From contig NZ_MAXF01000037.1 in the NCBI RefSeq assembly GCF_001704635.1, positions 1 through 55,344 on the forward strand: a DNA stretch of 55,344 bases. Direction: 5' to 3'. Under the pieces are notes generated by a model. It did no database searches and was not told the origin of the DNA. It saw only the letters and a list, made by a program, of their open reading frames with translations. Shown piece after piece: positions 24,968 through 32,057 of the stretch. Made by a program: the position numbers and the translations under genes. Origin of the DNA: Streptomyces sparsogenes. Its GTDB lineage: Bacteria > Actinomycetota > Actinomycetes > Streptomycetales > Streptomycetaceae. Each line of letters opens with the position of its first letter. The stretch's first letter is position 1.

Positions 24968-26620
24968 TCACACGATCGGGGGCGACCCGTCGATCGGACG
25001 TCCGGATACGCCCGGGCGCCGCTGCCAGGGGCGCGGGCCGCCGGGAGGCCGGTACTCCACGCCGAGCGCGTCCAGGCGGGCGTAGTGGGCCGCCATGCGC
25101 TCCTGGAAGCCCTCGAAGTCACGTTCGGACGGGGGCGGGAGGGAGGACCAGACGGTCTCGGCGAAGGCGGCGAGGCGGGGGAAGGTCTGGTAGTCCACGC
25201 GCCGCCGGTCCTCCGTCAGCTCCGTCCACACGTTGGCCTGGGCGCCGAGCACGCGCTCCGCGTCGGCGCCGGTGAGCTGGGGCGGAACCGGCTCGAAGCG
25301 GTAGACGTCCTCCAGTGTGCGTACGTAGCCGATGGGGACCGGCTCGTCGTCGCCCGGCGCCTGGCGGTAGTCGAAGTACACGTGCTGCTTGGGGCACATG
25401 ACGACGTCATGACCGGCCCGGGCGGCCGCGATGCCCCCCGCGTAGCCGCGCCAGGACTGGACGGCGGCGCCCTCGGGCAGGCCGGCTTCCGGGATGACGC
25501 CTTCCAGGATCTCGTCCCAGCCGATCAGGCGGCGGCCGCGCTCGGCGAGCCGGCGGCCGAAGTGCCCCAGCAGCCAGCCCTGAAGCTGGTCCACGCCGCC
25601 CAGGCCCAGCTCGCGGACGCGGTCCCGGGCGGTCGGGGAGGCCTGCCACTGCTCCCTGGGGCACTCGTCGCCGCCGAGGTGGACGAAGGTGCCGGGGAAG
25701 AGTTCCAGGACCTCCTCCAGGACGTTCTCGTAGAAGCGCAGCGTGGTGTCGGTGGGTGAGAGTACGTTCGGATTGATGCCCCAGGTGGTCCAGACTCCGA
25801 GGGAGGCGGTGTCGATGACGTCGGTGTTGCCCAGTTCCGGGTGCGCGGCGATGGCGGCCTGCGAGTGTCCGGGGAGGTCGATCTCCGGGACGACGGTGAT
25901 GTGCCGCTCGGCGGCGTAGGCGACGATCTCGCGGATGTCGTCCTGGGTGTAGTAGCCGCCGTGCGGGCGCTCGTCCCACAGCGGCGAGTCGCGGGGGCCG
26001 ACTTTGCTGCGCTCGCGCCAGGCGCCGACCTCGGTGAGCCTGGGGTAGCGGCGGATCTCCAGGCGCCAGCCCTGGTCGTCCGTCAGGTGCAGGTGGAGCA
26101 CATTGAGCTTGTGCGCGGCCATGAGGTCGACGTAGGCGAGCAGATCGCCCTTGGGCATGAAGTGCCGGGCGACGTCCAGCATCAGACCGCGCCAGGCGAA
26201 GCGCGGGGCGTCCTCGATCACGCCGGCGGGCACCTCCCATCGCTCGCGGGGCGCGATCGGAGCCCGGCGGTGGGCCTCGGGCCCCAGCAGCTGACGGAGC
26301 GTCTGCGCGCCCCAGAAGACGCCGGCCGGGCCGCCGCCGTCGATCCGGACGGCGTGGCCGTCGACGGCGAGGCGGTAGCCCTCGGGGCCCAGCTTCCGCT
26401 CGATCTCGGGGTCGATCCGGAGGACGACGCCGCTGTCGTGGTCCTGGCCGGGCGCGAGCGGCAGGCCGGTGGCGGCGCCGACCGTGGCGCGCAGCCAGCG
26501 CGCGATGGGCTCGGTGCCCGGCCCCGCCGCCAGCGGGGTCGTGGCGTCCAGCAGGTGGCCGGCGCCGGACAGCGGCTCGTGCGCGCTGCTGGGCGCCGGG
26601 ATCGGATCCGTCAGCTTCAT
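24968..26620 (-). CDS. Beta-N-acetylhexosaminidase (GH20)
   Basis: Glycoside hydrolase of 550 residues from MKLTDPIPAPSS (ATG 26620). Residues about 20-130 form the GH20b-type small domain; the catalytic barrel follows (FAWRGLMLDVARHFMPKGDL, LHLHLTDDQGWRLEI, VPEIDLPGHSQAAI). The catalytic Asp-Glu pair lies in FVHLGGDECP, and the late Trp motifs (VQSWRGY, ANVWTE) fit the GlcNAc pocket. No signal peptide is seen, so it probably works in the cytosol on imported chitobiose or wall-derived sugars, as in the NagZ/GH20 routes for GlcNAc recovery. It is transcribed alone, flanked by hairpins on both sides. Confidence 0.94.
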   Translation of the reverse strand: MKLTDPIPAPSSAHEPLSGAGHLLDATTPLAAGPGTEPIARWLRATVGAATGLPLAPGQDHDSGVVLRIDPEIERKLGPEGYRLAVDGHAVRIDGGGPAGVFWGAQTLRQLLGPEAHRRAPIAPRERWEVPAGVIEDAPRFAWRGLMLDVARHFMPKGDLLAYVDLMAAHKLNVLHLHLTDDQGWRLEIRRYPRLTEVGAWRERSKVGPRDSPLWDERPHGGYYTQDDIREIVAYAAERHITVVPEIDLPGHSQAAIAAHPELGNTDVIDTASLGVWTTWGINPNVLSPTDTTLRFYENVLEEVLELFPGTFVHLGGDECPREQWQASPTARDRVRELGLGGVDQLQGWLLGHFGRRLAERGRRLIGWDEILEGVIPEAGLPEGAAVQSWRGYAGGIAAARAGHDVVMCPKQHVYFDYRQAPGDDEPVPIGYVRTLEDVYRFEPVPPQLTGADAERVLGAQANVWTELTEDRRRVDYQTFPRLAAFAETVWSSLPPPSERDFEGFQERMAAHYARLDALGVEYRPPGGPRPWQRRPGVSGRPIDGSPPIV

Positions 26621-26785
26621 GGCAAGTGCCTTCCCGGCGGGTGGCCTCGCGGCGAGCGAAGCCTCGTGGCGAGTGGGGCTTGGTGGCGAGTGGGGCCGCA
26701 CGGCAGGGCTCGCCCCTGCCACTGCTTCACTGCCCCGAGCGCCCCCTGCTCAGCCGCCCGGCAACTCCCCGCCGAGATGCGGGCA

Positions 26786-26830
26786 CACGTCCGGCCCGCG
26801 CCCCGGTCGAGGGGGCGCGGGCCGGACGTG
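26786..26830 (-). terminator. Strong terminator hairpin
   Basis: Perfect 19-bp inverted repeat (26786-26804 and 26812-26830, core CCGGCCCGCGCCCC) with a 7-base loop, between the DUF3039 stop and the hexosaminidase start. The rest of the 26621-26875 gap holds a short direct repeat, GTGGCGAGTGGGGC, at about 26660-26690 and no gene. Confidence 0.8.
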
Positions 26831-26875
26831 CCGCGCGCGGGGCTCGTCTCCGGCGGTGCGCCGGAGGCGGAAGGC

Positions 26876-27160
26876 CTACTTCTTGCCGCCGTCCTTGTCC
26901 TTGTCGCCGCCGGCGCCCATGCCGTCGAAGATCTCCTTGCACATCGGGCAGACCGGGTACTTCTTCGGGTCGCGACCCGGGACCCAGACCTTGCCGCACA
27001 GGGCGACCACCGGCGATCCGGAGAGCGCGCTCTCCATGATCTTGTCCTTCTGTACGTAGTGGGCATAGCGCTCGTGGTCGCCGTCACCGTGCGACACCTG
27101 CGGTGTCGGCTCAACGAGGGTCCCCGTGCCTGCCCCGCGCTCGGGCTCAAGAGTGCTCAT
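26876..27160 (-). CDS. DUF3039 domain protein
   Basis: Small cytosolic protein of 94 residues, conserved in actinobacteria. The DUF3039 core shows HERYAHYVQKDKIMESALSG, PVVALCGKVWVPGRDPKKYP and VCPMCKEIF. The Cys in ALCGK plus CPMC form a likely zinc-binding knuckle. The Lys/Asp/Gly tail is probably disordered. It is conserved near murA and YqgE in Streptomyces. Function is unknown. Confidence 0.9.
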   Translation of the reverse strand: MSTLEPERGAGTGTLVEPTPQVSHGDGDHERYAHYVQKDKIMESALSGSPVVALCGKVWVPGRDPKKYPVCPMCKEIFDGMGAGGDKDKDGGKK

Positions 27161-27279
27161 ACAGCCCTAGGGTACTCAGGCTCCGGGCGAACGACGGCTC
27201 AGCGCCTCCCCGCGACGCCGGCCGCTGTTCGCCGCCGCGCGCCACCCGCCACCCACCGCTCCCAGTTGGGCGGCCGCCC

Positions 27280-27867
27280 CTAATTGAGCGAGGGATCGTC
27301 CGGATAGGTGGCGACCATCGCCAGTTCGCTGCGCTGGCGGCGCAGCACCGCCCGCCACAGCCGCTCCGGGGCGGGCGAGGAGACATCGCCCGGCTCGGAC
27401 TCCACCACGTACCACGCGCCCTCGGACAGCTCGTCCTCCAGCTGACCCGGCCCCCATCCGGCGTAGCCCGCGAAGATCCGCAGCGAGCCGACGGCGGCGG
27501 CCAGCAGCTCGGGCGGCGCCTCCAGGTCGACCAGTCCGATCGCGCCGTGCACCCGGCGCCAGCCGAGCGGGCCGTCCTCGGTCACGGAGGAGGCTCTGCC
27601 GGCCTCGCCGGGGACCACGGCGACGCCCAGCGCGGAGTCCAGCGACACCGGGCCGCCCTGGAACACCACCCCCGGCTCGCCGGCCAGCGCGGCCCAGGAC
27701 TCCAGGATGTCGCCGACCCCCACCGGGGTCGGGCGGTTGAGCACCACGCCCAGCGACCCCTCCTCGTCGTGGTCGAGGAGGAGCACCACCGCGCGGTCGA
27801 AGTTCGGGTCCGCCAGCGCCGGTGTCGCGACAAGCAGCCGTCCTGTGAGCGAGGACACCTCGGTCAT
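27280..27867 (-). CDS. YqgE/AlgH family protein (UPF0301)
   Basis: Protein of 195 residues. The family start is clear: SSLTGRLLVATPALADPNFD, then RAVVLLLDHDEEGSLGVVLN, FQGGPVSLDSAL and IFAGYAGWGPGQLEDEL. The start ATG 27867 (MTEVSSL) matches the family; a 48-residue in-frame upstream extension is not family-like. Homologues are widespread, with AlgH linked to alginate regulation in Pseudomonas, but the molecular function is not established. It is divergent from murA across about 240 bases that must contain both promoters. Confidence 0.9.
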   Translation of the reverse strand: MTEVSSLTGRLLVATPALADPNFDRAVVLLLDHDEEGSLGVVLNRPTPVGVGDILESWAALAGEPGVVFQGGPVSLDSALGVAVVPGEAGRASSVTEDGPLGWRRVHGAIGLVDLEAPPELLAAAVGSLRIFAGYAGWGPGQLEDELSEGAWYVVESEPGDVSSPAPERLWRAVLRRQRSELAMVATYPDDPSLN

Positions 27868-28106
27868 GGACACATGATCCCGCATGTCGGCCCCGGAGGG
27901 GGAGTGGAAGACGAGTCCCGTATGAGAGCAGGTCGGGGCGTACGACAGCAGGCACGGCGCAGGTAACCGTCCGCTTTCCGCTCCGAACCGAACGTGTTGT
28001 GACACATCCATGTCGGTTCTGTGGGTACCTCGGGCATACGGAGGCGCTCTCCGCGGCCATTACTCTTGCCTTTTGGCCCCCGACCGTCCCAGGAACGCGA
28101 GACCAG

Positions 28107-29450
28107 ATGACCCGCTCGAACGATGTCCTGCTCGTCCATGGCGGCACCCCGCTCGAAGGCGAGATCCGTGTCCGCGGCGCGAAGAACCTCGTGCCCAAGG
28201 CCATGGTCGCCGCGCTGCTCGGCAGCGGGCCGAGCCGGCTGCGCAACGTCCCCGACATCCGCGACGTGCGGGTGGTGCGCGGGCTGCTCCAGCTGCACGG
28301 CGTCACGGTACGCCCCGGTGACGAGGCCGGCGAGCTGGTGCTGGACCCGACCCACGTGGAGAGCGCCAACGTCGCCGACATCGACGCCCACGCGGGCTCC
28401 TCGCGCATCCCGATCCTGTTCTGCGGTCCGCTGCTGCACCGCCTCGGCCACGCCTTCATCCCCGGCCTGGGCGGCTGCGACATCGGCGGCCGGCCGATCG
28501 ACTTCCACTTCGACGTGCTGCGGCAGTTCGGCGCCACGATCGAGAAGCGGGCGGACGGCCAGTACCTGGAGGCCCCGCACCGGCTGCGCGGCACCAAGAT
28601 CCGCCTGCCGTACCCGTCGGTCGGCTCCACCGAGCAGGTGCTGCTGACGGCGGTGCTCGCCGAGGGTGTGACGGAACTCTCCAACGCGGCGGTCGAGCCG
28701 GAGATCGAGGACCTGATCTGCGTCCTGCAGAAAATGGGCGCGATCATCTCCATGGACACCGACCGGACGATCCGCATCACCGGCGTCGACAAGCTCGGCG
28801 GCTACAACCACCGCGCCCTGCCCGACCGCCTGGAGGCCGCCTCCTGGGCCAGCGCGGCGCTCGCGACCGAGGGCAGCATCTACGTGCGCGGCGCCAGCCA
28901 GCGCGAGATGATGACCTTCCTCAACACCTACCGCAAGGTCGGCGGCGCCTTCGACATCGACGACGAGGGCATACGGTTCTGGCACCCGGGCGGCAAGCTC
29001 AACGCGATCGCCCTGGAGACGGACGTCCACCCCGGCTTCCAGACCGACTGGCAGCAGCCCCTGGTCGTGGCCCTGACCCAGGCCTCCGGGCTGTCCATCG
29101 TCCACGAGACGGTGTACGAGTCGCGGCTGGGCTTCACCTCCGCGCTGAACCAGATGGGCGCGCACATCCAGCTCTACCGCGAGTGCCTGGGCGGCTCCGC
29201 CTGCCGCTTCGGCCAGCGGAACTTCCTGCACTCGGCGGTCGTGTCGGGCCCGACCAAGCTGCAGGGCGCGGACCTGGTCATCCCCGACCTGCGCGGCGGC
29301 TTCTCGTACCTCATCGCGGCCCTGGCGGCCCAGGGCACCTCCCGGGTCCACGGCATCGACCTGATCAACCGCGGCTATGAGAACTTCATGGACAAGCTGG
29401 TGGAGCTGGGCGCGAAGGTGGAGCTGCCGGGCGGCCAAGAGACCGTCTGA
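28107..29450 (+). CDS. murA: UDP-N-acetylglucosamine 1-carboxyvinyltransferase
   Basis: Cytosolic enzyme of 447 residues that adds enolpyruvate from PEP to UDP-GlcNAc, the first committed step of peptidoglycan synthesis. The N-terminal HGGTPLEGEIRVRGAKNLVP includes the Lys-Asn pair of the active site. The fosfomycin-target Cys appears in GLGGCDIGGRPIDFH (near residue 125), so the enzyme is expected to be fosfomycin-sensitive at this residue, unlike Asp-containing mycobacterial MurA. The C-terminal DLRGGFSYLIAALAAQG and RGYENFMDKLVELGAKVE are typical. ATG 28107 is preceded by AGGAA. It is monocistronic and convergent with hup. Confidence 0.95.
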   Translation: MTRSNDVLLVHGGTPLEGEIRVRGAKNLVPKAMVAALLGSGPSRLRNVPDIRDVRVVRGLLQLHGVTVRPGDEAGELVLDPTHVESANVADIDAHAGSSRIPILFCGPLLHRLGHAFIPGLGGCDIGGRPIDFHFDVLRQFGATIEKRADGQYLEAPHRLRGTKIRLPYPSVGSTEQVLLTAVLAEGVTELSNAAVEPEIEDLICVLQKMGAIISMDTDRTIRITGVDKLGGYNHRALPDRLEAASWASAALATEGSIYVRGASQREMMTFLNTYRKVGGAFDIDDEGIRFWHPGGKLNAIALETDVHPGFQTDWQQPLVVALTQASGLSIVHETVYESRLGFTSALNQMGAHIQLYRECLGGSACRFGQRNFLHSAVVSGPTKLQGADLVIPDLRGGFSYLIAALAAQGTSRVHGIDLINRGYENFMDKLVELGAKVELPGGQETV

Positions 29451-29505
29451 GCCCCGTCGCCGCCCCCGGCTGGGGGTCCGGGGGTTACCCCCCGGGTGAG
29501 CACAG

Positions 29506-29550
29506 CATGGACAAGCTGGTGGAGCTGGGCGCGAAGGTGGAGCTGCCGGG
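29506..29550 (+). repeat. Partial duplication of the murA 3' end
   Basis: A 45-bp segment (29506-29550) is identical to murA 29387-29431, an offset of 119 bp. Similarity continues with changes to the stop codon (TGAGC in both). In the duplicated frame it would encode MDKLVELGAKVELPGAGEKA and stop. A CCGGGGG-TTA-CCCCCCGG hairpin (29478-29495) lies between the copies. Confidence 0.9.
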
Positions 29551-29629
29551 GGCCGGGGAGAAGGCCTGAGCGGCCGGGGAAAGGCCCTGAAGGCCGGGGA
29601 GAAGGCCCAAGGCCCCGGAAACGGCCTCA
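29551..29629. repeat. Four degenerate 19-bp tandem repeats
   Basis: Units at 29551-29569, 29572-29590, 29592-29610 and 29611-29629 share the pattern GGCCGGGGAGAAGGCCTGA with changes; each carries GGCC at both ends. They directly follow the murA 3' duplication. Confidence 0.75.
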
Positions 29630-29646
29630 GAGGGCCGTAGGGACGC

Positions 29647-29689
29647 CGAAAGGGGCGGCCACCCTCCCAACGGGTGGCCGCCCCTTTCG
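29647..29689. terminator. Bidirectional terminator between murA and hup
   Basis: Perfect 18-bp inverted repeat (CGAAAGGGGCGGCCACCC at 29647-29664, complement at 29672-29689) with a 7-base loop, placed between convergent murA and hup. The AAAG/CTTT ends give a short U tract in both directions. Confidence 0.9.
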
Positions 29690-29698
29690 CATGGGGTC

Positions 29699-29980
29699 TT
29701 ACTTGCCCTTGGCGGCTTCCTTGAGCTTGGAGCCCGCGGAGACCTTCACGCTGTAGCCGGCCGGGATCTCGATCGGCTCACCGGTCTGCGGGTTGCGCGC
29801 GGTGCGAGCGGCACGGTGGGTGCGCTCGAAGGTGAGGAAGCCGGGGATGGTGACCTTCTCGTCGCCCTTCGCGACGACCTCTCCGGTCACCTCGGCGAGG
29901 GCGGCCAGAACGGCGTCGGCGTCCTTTCGGGTCACCTCGGCGCGCTCGGACAGAGCGGCCACCAGCTCACTGCGGTTCAT
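29699..29980 (-). CDS. hup: HU family DNA-binding protein
   Basis: Nucleoid-associated protein of 93 residues. It has the typical HU fold: MNRSELVAALSERAEVTRKD helices, GDEKVTIPGFLTFE, then the DNA-intercalating arm with TARNPQTGEPIEIPAGYSVK, and the final helix SAGSKLKEAAKGK. It lacks the long Lys/Ala-rich tail of the HupS-type protein, so it is the vegetative HupA type. ATG 29980 is preceded by GGGAG. It is convergent with murA. The gap to the malic enzyme (29981-30243) includes the repeat GACGCGCCG (twice near 30215-30235) and no gene. Confidence 0.94.
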   Translation of the reverse strand: MNRSELVAALSERAEVTRKDADAVLAALAEVTGEVVAKGDEKVTIPGFLTFERTHRAARTARNPQTGEPIEIPAGYSVKVSAGSKLKEAAKGK

Positions 29981-30243
29981 TTTGTACTCCCGTGTTCATC
30001 TTGCCAGTAGGCGTGAGATCGAAGCCGATGCTGCCAGGGCCCTCGGACAGTCCCCGGACCCGGGTCTGCTGTTCAGACCCTCGCGCCCGGAACGCATCCT
30101 GCCCCCACCTGTGGCGGGAAAGCCAATCCGGGGCCCTGGTGAGTCGCACGGATAGCGCCGTGGCGGCCGTTTCTGCCGACACCCTAAGGGGGCCCGATCG
30201 GCTGAACGCCACCCGACGCGCCGTACGACGCGCCGAGCCCGGC

Positions 30244-31674
30244 CTAGACCGCCGTGGTACCGGTCACAGCCTTGGCGGCGGCCCGCACGGCCCCGGCGAC
30301 CGCACCCGCGACCTTGTCGTTGAAGACACTCGGGATGATGTAGTTGGCGTTCAGCTCGTCGTCGTGGACGACGTCCGCCAGGGCACGGGCCGCGGCCAGC
30401 ATCATGTCGTCGTTCACCGTACGCGACTGGGCGTCGAGCAGGCCGCGGAAGACGCCCGGGAAGACCAGCACGTTGTTGATCTGGTTCGGGAAGTCGGAGC
30501 GGCCGGTGGCGACCACGGCGGCGGTCTGGCGGGCGATCGCCGGGTCCACCTCGGGGTCGGGGTTGGCCAGCGCGAAGACGATCGCGTCGTCCGCCATGGC
30601 GGCCACGTCCTCGCCGGACAGGACGTTCGGGGCGGAGACGCCGATGAAGACGTCGGCGCCGCGCACGGCCTCCTTGAGCGTGCCGGTGACGCCCTCGGGG
30701 TTGGTGTTGTCGGCGATCCAGCGCAGCGCGGCCATGTCGCCGTTGCCGTTCGCGGCGGCCAGGTCCTCGCGCCCGGCGTGCACCACGCCGTGGATGTCCG
30801 CGACCACCGCGTGGCGCACGCCCGCGGCGATCAGCAGCTTGAGGATCGCGGTGCCGGCCGCGCCCGCGCCGGACATGACCACCCGCACGTCGCCGATCTT
30901 CTTGTTGACCACGCGCAGCGCGTTGGTGAGGGCGGCGAGCACGACGATCGCGGTGCCGTGCTGGTCGTCGTGGAAGACCGGGATGTCCAGCGCCTCGCGC
31001 AGCCGGGCCTCGATCTCGAAGCAGCGGGGGGCGGAGATGTCCTCCAGGTTGATCCCCGCGAAGCCGGGGGCGATGGCCTTGACGATCTCGACAATCGCAT
31101 CGGTGTCCTGGGTGTCCAGGCACAGCGGCCAGGCGTCGATGCCGGCGAAGCGCTTGAACAGGGCCGCCTTGCCCTCCATGACGGGCAGCGCGGCCTTGGG
31201 GCCGATGTTGCCCAGGCCCAGCACCGCGGAGCCGTCGGTGACCACCGCGACGCTGTTGCGTTTGATGGTGAGGCGGCGGGCGTCCTCGGGGTTGTCGGCG
31301 ATGGCCTGGCACACGCGGGCGACGCCCGGGGTGTAGACCATGGACAGGTCGTCGCGGTTGCGGATGGGGTGCTTCGACGACATCTCGATCTTGCCGCCGA
31401 GGTGCATCAGGAACGTACGGTCGGAGACCTTGCCGAGCGAGACGCCCTCGATGCCGCGCAGCTTCTCGACGATCTCGTCGGCGTGCGCGGTGGAGGTCGC
31501 GGCGATGGTGACGTCGATACGGAGCTTCTCGTGACCGGACGCGGTCACGTCGAGGCCGGTGACCGAGCCACCGGAGGACTCCACGGCCGTGGTGAGCTGG
31601 CTGACCGCCGTGCCGCTCGCGGGGACCTCCAGCCGGACCGTCATCGAGTACGAGACGCTGGGCGCCGTTGCCAT
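30244..31674 (-). CDS. Malic enzyme with N-terminal ACT domain
   Basis: Malate dehydrogenase (oxaloacetate-decarboxylating) of 476 residues producing pyruvate, CO2 and NAD(P)H. An ACT-like regulatory domain occupies about 8-85 (YSMTVRLEVPASGTAVSQLT). The catalytic part starts near DDLSMVYTPGVARVCQAIA and includes VVTDGSAVLGLGNIGP, GINLEDISAPRCFEIE and FHDDQHGTAIVVLAAL. The Rossmann site is VVMSGAGAAGTAILKLL, followed by FALANPDPEVDP and FPNQINNVLVFPGVFRG. The ACT domain implies allosteric control by an amino acid or similar effector. The 383-base leader on this strand includes a structured RNA-like element and a terminator hairpin. Cofactor preference cannot be decided by eye. Confidence 0.93.
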   Translation of the reverse strand: MATAPSVSYSMTVRLEVPASGTAVSQLTTAVESSGGSVTGLDVTASGHEKLRIDVTIAATSTAHADEIVEKLRGIEGVSLGKVSDRTFLMHLGGKIEMSSKHPIRNRDDLSMVYTPGVARVCQAIADNPEDARRLTIKRNSVAVVTDGSAVLGLGNIGPKAALPVMEGKAALFKRFAGIDAWPLCLDTQDTDAIVEIVKAIAPGFAGINLEDISAPRCFEIEARLREALDIPVFHDDQHGTAIVVLAALTNALRVVNKKIGDVRVVMSGAGAAGTAILKLLIAAGVRHAVVADIHGVVHAGREDLAAANGNGDMAALRWIADNTNPEGVTGTLKEAVRGADVFIGVSAPNVLSGEDVAAMADDAIVFALANPDPEVDPAIARQTAAVVATGRSDFPNQINNVLVFPGVFRGLLDAQSRTVNDDMMLAAARALADVVHDDELNANYIIPSVFNDKVAGAVAGAVRAAAKAVTGTTAV

Positions 31675-31816
31675 GGCCGACTTCCTCTGCTTTCCCTTGT
31701 TTCAGGTTGTCCGGGGCCGCGGTAGTGGTTGCCGGGCCGCGTCCTCAGATAGTTGCACCTACCTTCCGGTACCTGGTAACCGGGCCCGAGTTTCGGAAAT
31801 ATTGTTCAGCAAACGA

Positions 31817-31853
31817 AAGAGGCCCGCGCCCTGAAGGCTGACGCGGACCTCTT
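31817..31853 (-). terminator. Intrinsic terminator-like hairpin upstream of the malic enzyme
   Basis: On the minus strand AAGAGGTCCGCG (31853-31842) pairs with CGCGGGCCTCTT (31828-31817), 12 bp with one G-U, loop 13, followed by TTCGTTTG. It follows the structured element 31864-31957 by about 11 bases and lies about 140 bases before the malic-enzyme start. It could end helD transcription or be an attenuator. Confidence 0.65.
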
Positions 31854-31863
31854 CAACGGTCTA

Positions 31864-31957
31864 GGTGGCACCGACCCGCCATGCTCGCCTCGCGGCAAGT
31901 GGTCGCTCGAAGCGACGAAGGTTGGGCCCGGGGGCTTGGATCGAGCCGGTGCCACAG
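31864..31957 (-). ncRNA. Candidate multibranched structured RNA (riboswitch-like or sRNA)
   Basis: Read on the minus strand, a closing 9-bp stem GTGGCACCG (31955-31947) / CGGTGCCAC (31873-31865) encloses three hairpins. One is GGCT...AGCC (31947-31933). One is GTCGCT-TCG-AGCGAC (31916-31902). One is CTTGCC-GCGA-GGCGAG (31899-31884) with a GNRA tetraloop. The 3' strand of the closing stem can also fold into a competing hairpin with GGTC/GACC ends (about 31877-31859). A terminator hairpin follows. No known Rfam class is recognised by eye. It may be a leader of the malic enzyme or an independent RNA. Confidence 0.4.
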
Positions 31958-32028
31958 CAAGGCTAACAAACCATCCCCGGAAGTGATTCCCTCCCCCACG
32001 GGTTGATTTTCCGCCCGGGGTCGCTCCG

Positions 32029-32057
32029 GTCCCGGAACAGGACAGTCCCGGAACAGG
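32029..32057. repeat. Tandem repeat after helD
   Basis: GTCCCGGAACAGG occurs at 32029-32041 and 32045-32057, a 16-bp period, immediately after the helD stop codon. Apart from the RNA-like element, the terminator and this repeat, the 31675-32057 gap shows the imperfect palindrome CCGGTTACCAGGTACCGG near 31764-31782, a possible malic-enzyme operator. Confidence 0.7.

Noticed and set aside
31864..31957. Possible tRNA (about 92 nt cloverleaf-like)
   Set aside because: No 7-base anticodon loop, no TTCRA-type T loop and no acceptor of 7 bp with CCA; the multibranch fold is not tRNA-like.
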